Shown: in pieces, positions 48,701 through 54,700 of the stretch | How positions within the stretch are numbered: position 1 is the first letter of the stretch | Layout of the letters: every line of letters starts with the position of its first letter | Origin: Corythucha ciliata | Taxonomy: Eukaryota; Arthropoda; Insecta; Hemiptera; Tingidae | Assembly: GCA_038030265.1 (NCBI GenBank) | Contig: CM075939.1 | Coordinates: forward strand, 14,737,253 to 14,801,252 | Length of the DNA: 64,000 bases | Direction: 5' to 3' | The notes under the pieces: model-generated | Seen by the model: the letters and a program-made list of their open reading frames with translations, nothing else | Told to the model about the DNA's origin: nothing | The model's database searches: none | Made by a program: the position numbers and the translations under genes

Positions 48701-51700
48701 TCGCGAACCATCGACGTCGACACTCACAGGATTCATGCACATGGGTGGCCCTATATCAAAACTGGGGGGGGGGGGAGGACACTGAAAATTTGCGCGACGG
48801 GCACCGATAACGCGGCCACGAGGGGGAAAATACGACGATCCCGAAGGAAAAGGTAGCACTGAAATGAAATTTAATAATAATAAATAATAAAAAAACTGTT
48901 CGCGGTGTTATCGGAGAACTGACGGACGGAATATTGTTGCTTCACACCTTTTCCCACCTCCACTTTTTTTTCCTCTTTTTTCTTTTTTTTTATGGAACTC
49001 GCCGGGAAAAAACCTTGCCGAGTTTTAGCACCTATTGTTACACGTAAGAGAGAGATAGAACGAGTGTGAGTTTGACTACTTATTTTTGTGAAGATAGCAT
49101 GCATGTGGAGAGAGACTGGGCACTTCTGTAAAATCAACAGGAGATGAAGCGTTGACAGATTGTACAAGTGGTGGATGGGGTAGGGGACTGGAGAGGAGTA
49201 GAATTTCGAAATTGAATAGTTAATTAAGTGAAAAATGAGGATTCAATAAATAATACAAAAAAAAAGTTTTGAAAGAAAGGAGTGGCACGCACGCCAGTCA
49301 TTTTTAAGATTACGTGCAACGGGTTGAACGCTCCTTGAAACGTCTAATTCTCATCAATTAACAAAGGTACACTCCGAGAGACGATATTCTCGAATTTTCA
49401 GAGTCGAAAGACTGTGTTTGATGAATGTTGGGGGTGATTCACATACGGCGCGTTTTGGCAATGAGTGCTCGGTGGAGCATTTACCTTGGACGAGAGACGG
49501 TGCACTTGACTACACATGACACACCGACGCTCCGACACCGACACCGCCACAGCTCGAGGCAAATGACACATTTTCAGACTGGGTAAACTTGAACAATGGC
49601 AACGTGGAATCCAAGTAAGGCCCCCGTTCGGAACGGGGAACGTCCGAATCTTCTTCGCTTGGTGGTGTATACAGACACCAAAAGAAAATAGCAACCGAAC
49701 TCGTTGACTCGCTGGCGAGACAGGCCCACCATACGGACGCGCGTGTTACCTTAAACCATTAATCGCGCCATAAACACTAATGCAGCAGAAAACCTAACTA
49801 TTTGACCGAGAAAACTGACACCGAAAGGTCGTCAACTCGTTTCCAAAACGCATCATTAGACCTATAAATCTTTAATTCCACCTCAAAAGCCTCAAAATTG
49901 CAGCTAAAAACTATAGATATAATAGTCCGGGAGCCCACGGTATGACAAATCCGGGTTATTTGATCGTGTCTGGCACCTGCACAGGACGTTTTTTATGGTC
50001 TAGGAGATGACACTTCCGAGATCGCCAGACATTTTCTGCGGGACATGGGCCAACACCAGAGCTAGCTGCTGGCGAACACCCATTTGGGCTGCTTGAAAAC
50101 GGCTGGAAAGTGCAATCATTGGTTATTCGCAGCCAATGAACTAGAAAACCACCATCGCCATCCAATTTTGAATGAAGCCCTGGCTACTAGTAAGCCTCGA
50201 ATTTTCACATTTTTTTAAGCTCGCTCATGGCGCTAACTACAATGAAATTGGATGGCGTTATGGTTTCGTAACTTATTGGTCGCTGGAAACGACTTTTTAC
50301 ACTTGTCAGTCGTTTTTAAACCACTCAAATGTGTATTTGCCAACAGCTTGCTCTGTTGTGAGCCCCCGTCCGACGGAAAATGTCTGGCGATCTCGGAAGC
50401 TTATCTACTAGATCATAAAAAATGTCCTGTGCAGGTGCCAGATACGATCAAATGACCTCGATTTTTCATTCTGTAGGGTCCCGGACTATTCGATTACCTA
50501 CGTCAAAATTTGTTTATTGAAATTGATGTTGTGAGGGAAATTCTCCAATAAATATAGACTCCTTTTAAGGGCTCGTTCACAAACATGCTATGCGTCTGTG
50601 GAGTCTTATGCAACCAATCAAAATGCTTCATTTTTCGAGGGAATAAAAATTTGTTTGGTTCTATAGACTCCAAGGGGCCTAACAAAAACTCACTGTTTGG
50701 CTGAATGCCAGTCAGATTCACGGCAGAAACTGATAGTTCAGCACAGAAAAAACAAATTATCGCAAAAATGCGGTAAATCGTTGAAATTCGCCCTCATTCC
50801 CACAATAAACCAAAAGGGTACTGTGCTTGTGGTCAAAACACGTCGAGTAATTAGGCCCTAAGAAGGAGACGAAATGTCTCGGATCATCTACCATCCACGC
50901 ACCCACAAAGATTTGACCAATTCAAGGAGTCAATAGTGAATTTTAGTCACTGAAACACACCCAAAATTCGTTCAGGGTAAGAGAACTATCCTGCCTTTAG
51001 TTCGAATTTTAGTTAGAATGAAAATAGATCTAAAACAAAACTGTGCAATTCCGCTCAGAATGCCACCTGAAATCGCAGACCCTTACCTTTATCCCCTCCC
51101 CACAAAAACTGAAGACAATAATCTGCAGAATTCGCCTTCCCCTTCCCCGCCTTACCCTTTTCGGTTCGAAAATCTGGTTCGCAGCGAAAACTTGTCAATT
51201 CCGTCAGTCGTTACAATTATTTTGTCTCGAAAACCGTACAATTAGAGATTCTGCACACTATCGGTCACCCGATATAGTTTTGGTCGAACTCTAAACCAGA
51301 CAAATCTGACTGAATTCACCGACGAACATTTTTTGATTGGCTATGAAGTGCAAAACTGACTTGTTAGAGTGATTTTAAACCCCCGAAATTCTGGGATGGA
51401 GGCGGAGGGTTCAACGACTAAACCCCGCAAAATTAGTTTTTAAAGAACCCAAACGGCAAAATTAGTAGGTATTGTTTTTCCTTGGATTTAACCTCACGGA
51501 ATTAGTTTTATTCAGAGCCAAATCCGCGAAAATGTTGTGCACCCCACGAAATTGTTTCATCGAAAATCCAAGCTCGAGAAATTGATTTTTATTCAGAACC
51601 AAATCCGCGAGAAAGTTTATTCAATATAACCTGGAAAAATAGTTTTTCAAGAGAGGCAAACCCACAAATTTAGAAGACTTCAAACCACAAAATTGGGGGT

Positions 51701-54700
51701 TTTCCACAATTAGGTCAGGCGGAATTTGTTTTCTGAATAGCTAAAATTTGCGAAATTGGGCAAAAACACATCAAACTGCGTGGGCTGTTTTGCGACTAAC
51801 AATAAGACCATTGAAAATGGTTCTCGTGTCCAGCTTTTTCCTCTTTTTGTACGGATTATTTTGGTTCTTCAACTTCTTGTCCTGATTTGCCCAAATTTCG
51901 AGTTGGCAACCTTTACTAGCCAGTGGATGGTAGCCAACTTTTAGGGAACCCAATTCACCCCCCACGATATATCGACAACACTGTTGCTACCCCCACGAGA
52001 AAAGGCTGTGGACCCCGAGAATAGCGGCGGAGAAGATGAAACCACTGGCTTTCTCGGGTGTATATAATACTAGAAACCGCAGGTGGTTGCATTAGGGAGG
52101 GGGCGCCTGTGGCGTCCACACCTGTCGTTTCTTTGAGCGTGTCACTCACTGTTACGCGGGACCCGTAGCGTTAGCTATAAGGGTGGGAGGTCAAGGTGGT
52201 TCAAAGACTTAAGGAGGCGCAATCCTCCTGACGCGTTCTGAAAATCAATACAATTTTTTTATTTTTCATCGAAAGGTTCTCCCCGTGATCACCACCTATT
52301 CCAACCTTTTTGACTTCTTTGGGACCCAAAACCGATTGGCCTGATATCCCGTAAGAATCACTCGATCCCAGCGGACCTCGCGATAGTCCCCGCAATGACT
52401 ATTTGGTCATTTTCGGTCACTTTGGGAGCTTCTGCCAGCCCCATTGGTAAGTTTCGGCCAGAACCTGCGGGATTTGTCGATTGTGCGCAATGGACTCATA
52501 AACAGCGTCCAGCTCGAATCGAACAAATCTTAAAAAAAAAACAAAAACAAAACAAAAAAAAACGCCGACTTACGGGAATGAAGGAGTTTTGCACAAAATA
52601 CGAACACTTCAAATTGGACGGGACGGCCGCGACGCAGAGTATCATGAGAATCAAAGACACCGTGAACCCAAAAATCGAAACTGAGTTTGCTATAGGACAA
52701 GCCTTTGAAGGGGTTCTCGACGTATTTTTGGCCATCCTTGCAACTTTTTCAGAGTCCCGACTCGCAAACGTCTATCAGGAACAATGACTACCCTTGAGTC
52801 TGAGGAAGAGGCTGCCCCTGAACTGTGATACCCAGGAATCCAGAAAATCGGCCGAAACCATTAACGACAACGCGAAACCTTCAATTTCTGACCCCTTAAA
52901 CGCACGCTGAACAACATCTAACCAGCAGTTTGGCCGAGAGCAGCTGTATTAGTCGATTGAGAGCTGTCCGAGAAACTCGTGAACCGCAATAGACACTTTT
53001 ATTCTTTCTTTTAAATCGCCAAGTGTCATTGCGCGTTTTGACAAGTTTAGCCGAAGGATGGAGGCGTTTTCACCACGGGAAAAACAGACTAATATAAATT
53101 CAAAACGAAAACCGCGTTGCCCTCGCAATCGTACACACCTGAAAATGCTCGCTCGAGAGCAGGGTGACCGTCCAAGGGCCTTATTACGAACGGTCGGGAA
53201 AAAATTCCGCTAGCGGTATTAAGGCACTATAAAACACGAGTACTGCAACACGCAAATCAGCGCCATAATTGGTCCCTCATATGATTATAATTATCACCTG
53301 ATCTCATTGACAAGTAGGATATGTTTATTTATTTCGACCACGTTCCGCGTTTGTTTGCTGTTACGATGACAATTTTTTCATTCATGATATTGTGTTTACC
53401 CTAACGACTGAGGGACCAAATATGGCGCCGAAATCTGTGTTGCAGAACCTGTGTTTTAAAGGTTCTCTAGCGGTATCTAAGGACGCCGAATAAGAAATAA
53501 CACTGTCCCGCCATAGCAACCGCATCTTGCGGCATTTTCTCACGGGTTCGTAATACGGCCCCAAGACGGGGATCGAAGATGTATGAGGACAGGAAGTGGC
53601 GACTTCGTACTCAGACGGAGCTACCACACATTGGTGTCCCCAAGGACCCCTCGGGTGATCGCTGAAGAACGATCGAGGTACACCCTTAAGACCCAAAGTA
53701 ATGGTAAAATGCGTTGGACGCTACCTTCCCTCAATGATGAACGATAAAGAAGTTGGGGGTTAGACCCACCGTTTGGTGAACAATCGTGAAAAATTGCATC
53801 AAGGCCAGGGTGCGGTCCAGTTTCCGTTTCGACCCCAGAGCCTGAGACCTTCAGCTTCCCTTTCTACCTTCTCCCAACAAAAACGTCACCCATGAAACGA
53901 ACTGAACCCCACCCCTCCACGTCCTGGCCTGGCCGTCCATGCAGCAGGGGGTTCATGTCCGTTAGGGCGTCAGAAGACAAAACTTCACAATCCTAAAGTG
54001 CTATCATTCTCCAGTTTTTTACAAAAATCGAGGGCGCCGGTAGCAAACTAAAGTGGCAGCGACCAGCGATAGAAACCACGACAATATCACCACTTTTTAT
54101 TAATAGGAAGTCACCCCATTTCTAAATAAACAAACAAGGAGCGAGATGACGGTAGTGGTGGGGTCCTCAGTAAATTTCATTTTCGGTAACAACGGAAACA
54201 GGAAGCCCTTCACAGTTCAGAGATATCGCTCTCTCTCTCACCGTTCACCCCATATAAACTAGAAGAAATAAGAAGGGTTCGTCCCTTATACATTTTTCCC
54301 TCTCTCTTACTACCGCTTCCGTTACACCCCATCACACAACCCTTCTATGGAAACACTACAGGACCGGGAAATATCATTTTTCCCCGGGGTCCTCGTGAAA
54401 AAGAAGTGTAAAAAAAACACACACACACATGAGAGCGTTTCGTTGGAATAAATAAACAAGCAAACAAACAAAAAAAGTCAGCGGATTTTTGCTGACGCAC
54501 CGAACGACCGGGGGGCGTAATATTTTTCATTTTCCGGTGGAAGTTCAAAATCCGGGAGGAAATGACGGTAGGCACACCGTAATTACGTGTAATTACGCTC
54601 CCCTATCCCAGTCATCGCTACGACCTAACCCAAAATATGTGTAAGTGAGGGGGGGTGACAGAAACTCTATTGGAATGCGTTTGAATCGATTACGTTTTTT

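Noticed and set aside
49956..50455. Two opposed open frames ending in PVQVPDTIK
   Set aside because: Both are translations of the same inverted-repeat arm of a MITE.
52395..52787. 130-residue plus-strand open frame
   Set aside because: Lys/Gln run comes from an A-rich tract, no domain is recognised, and no supporting splice or promoter context is seen.
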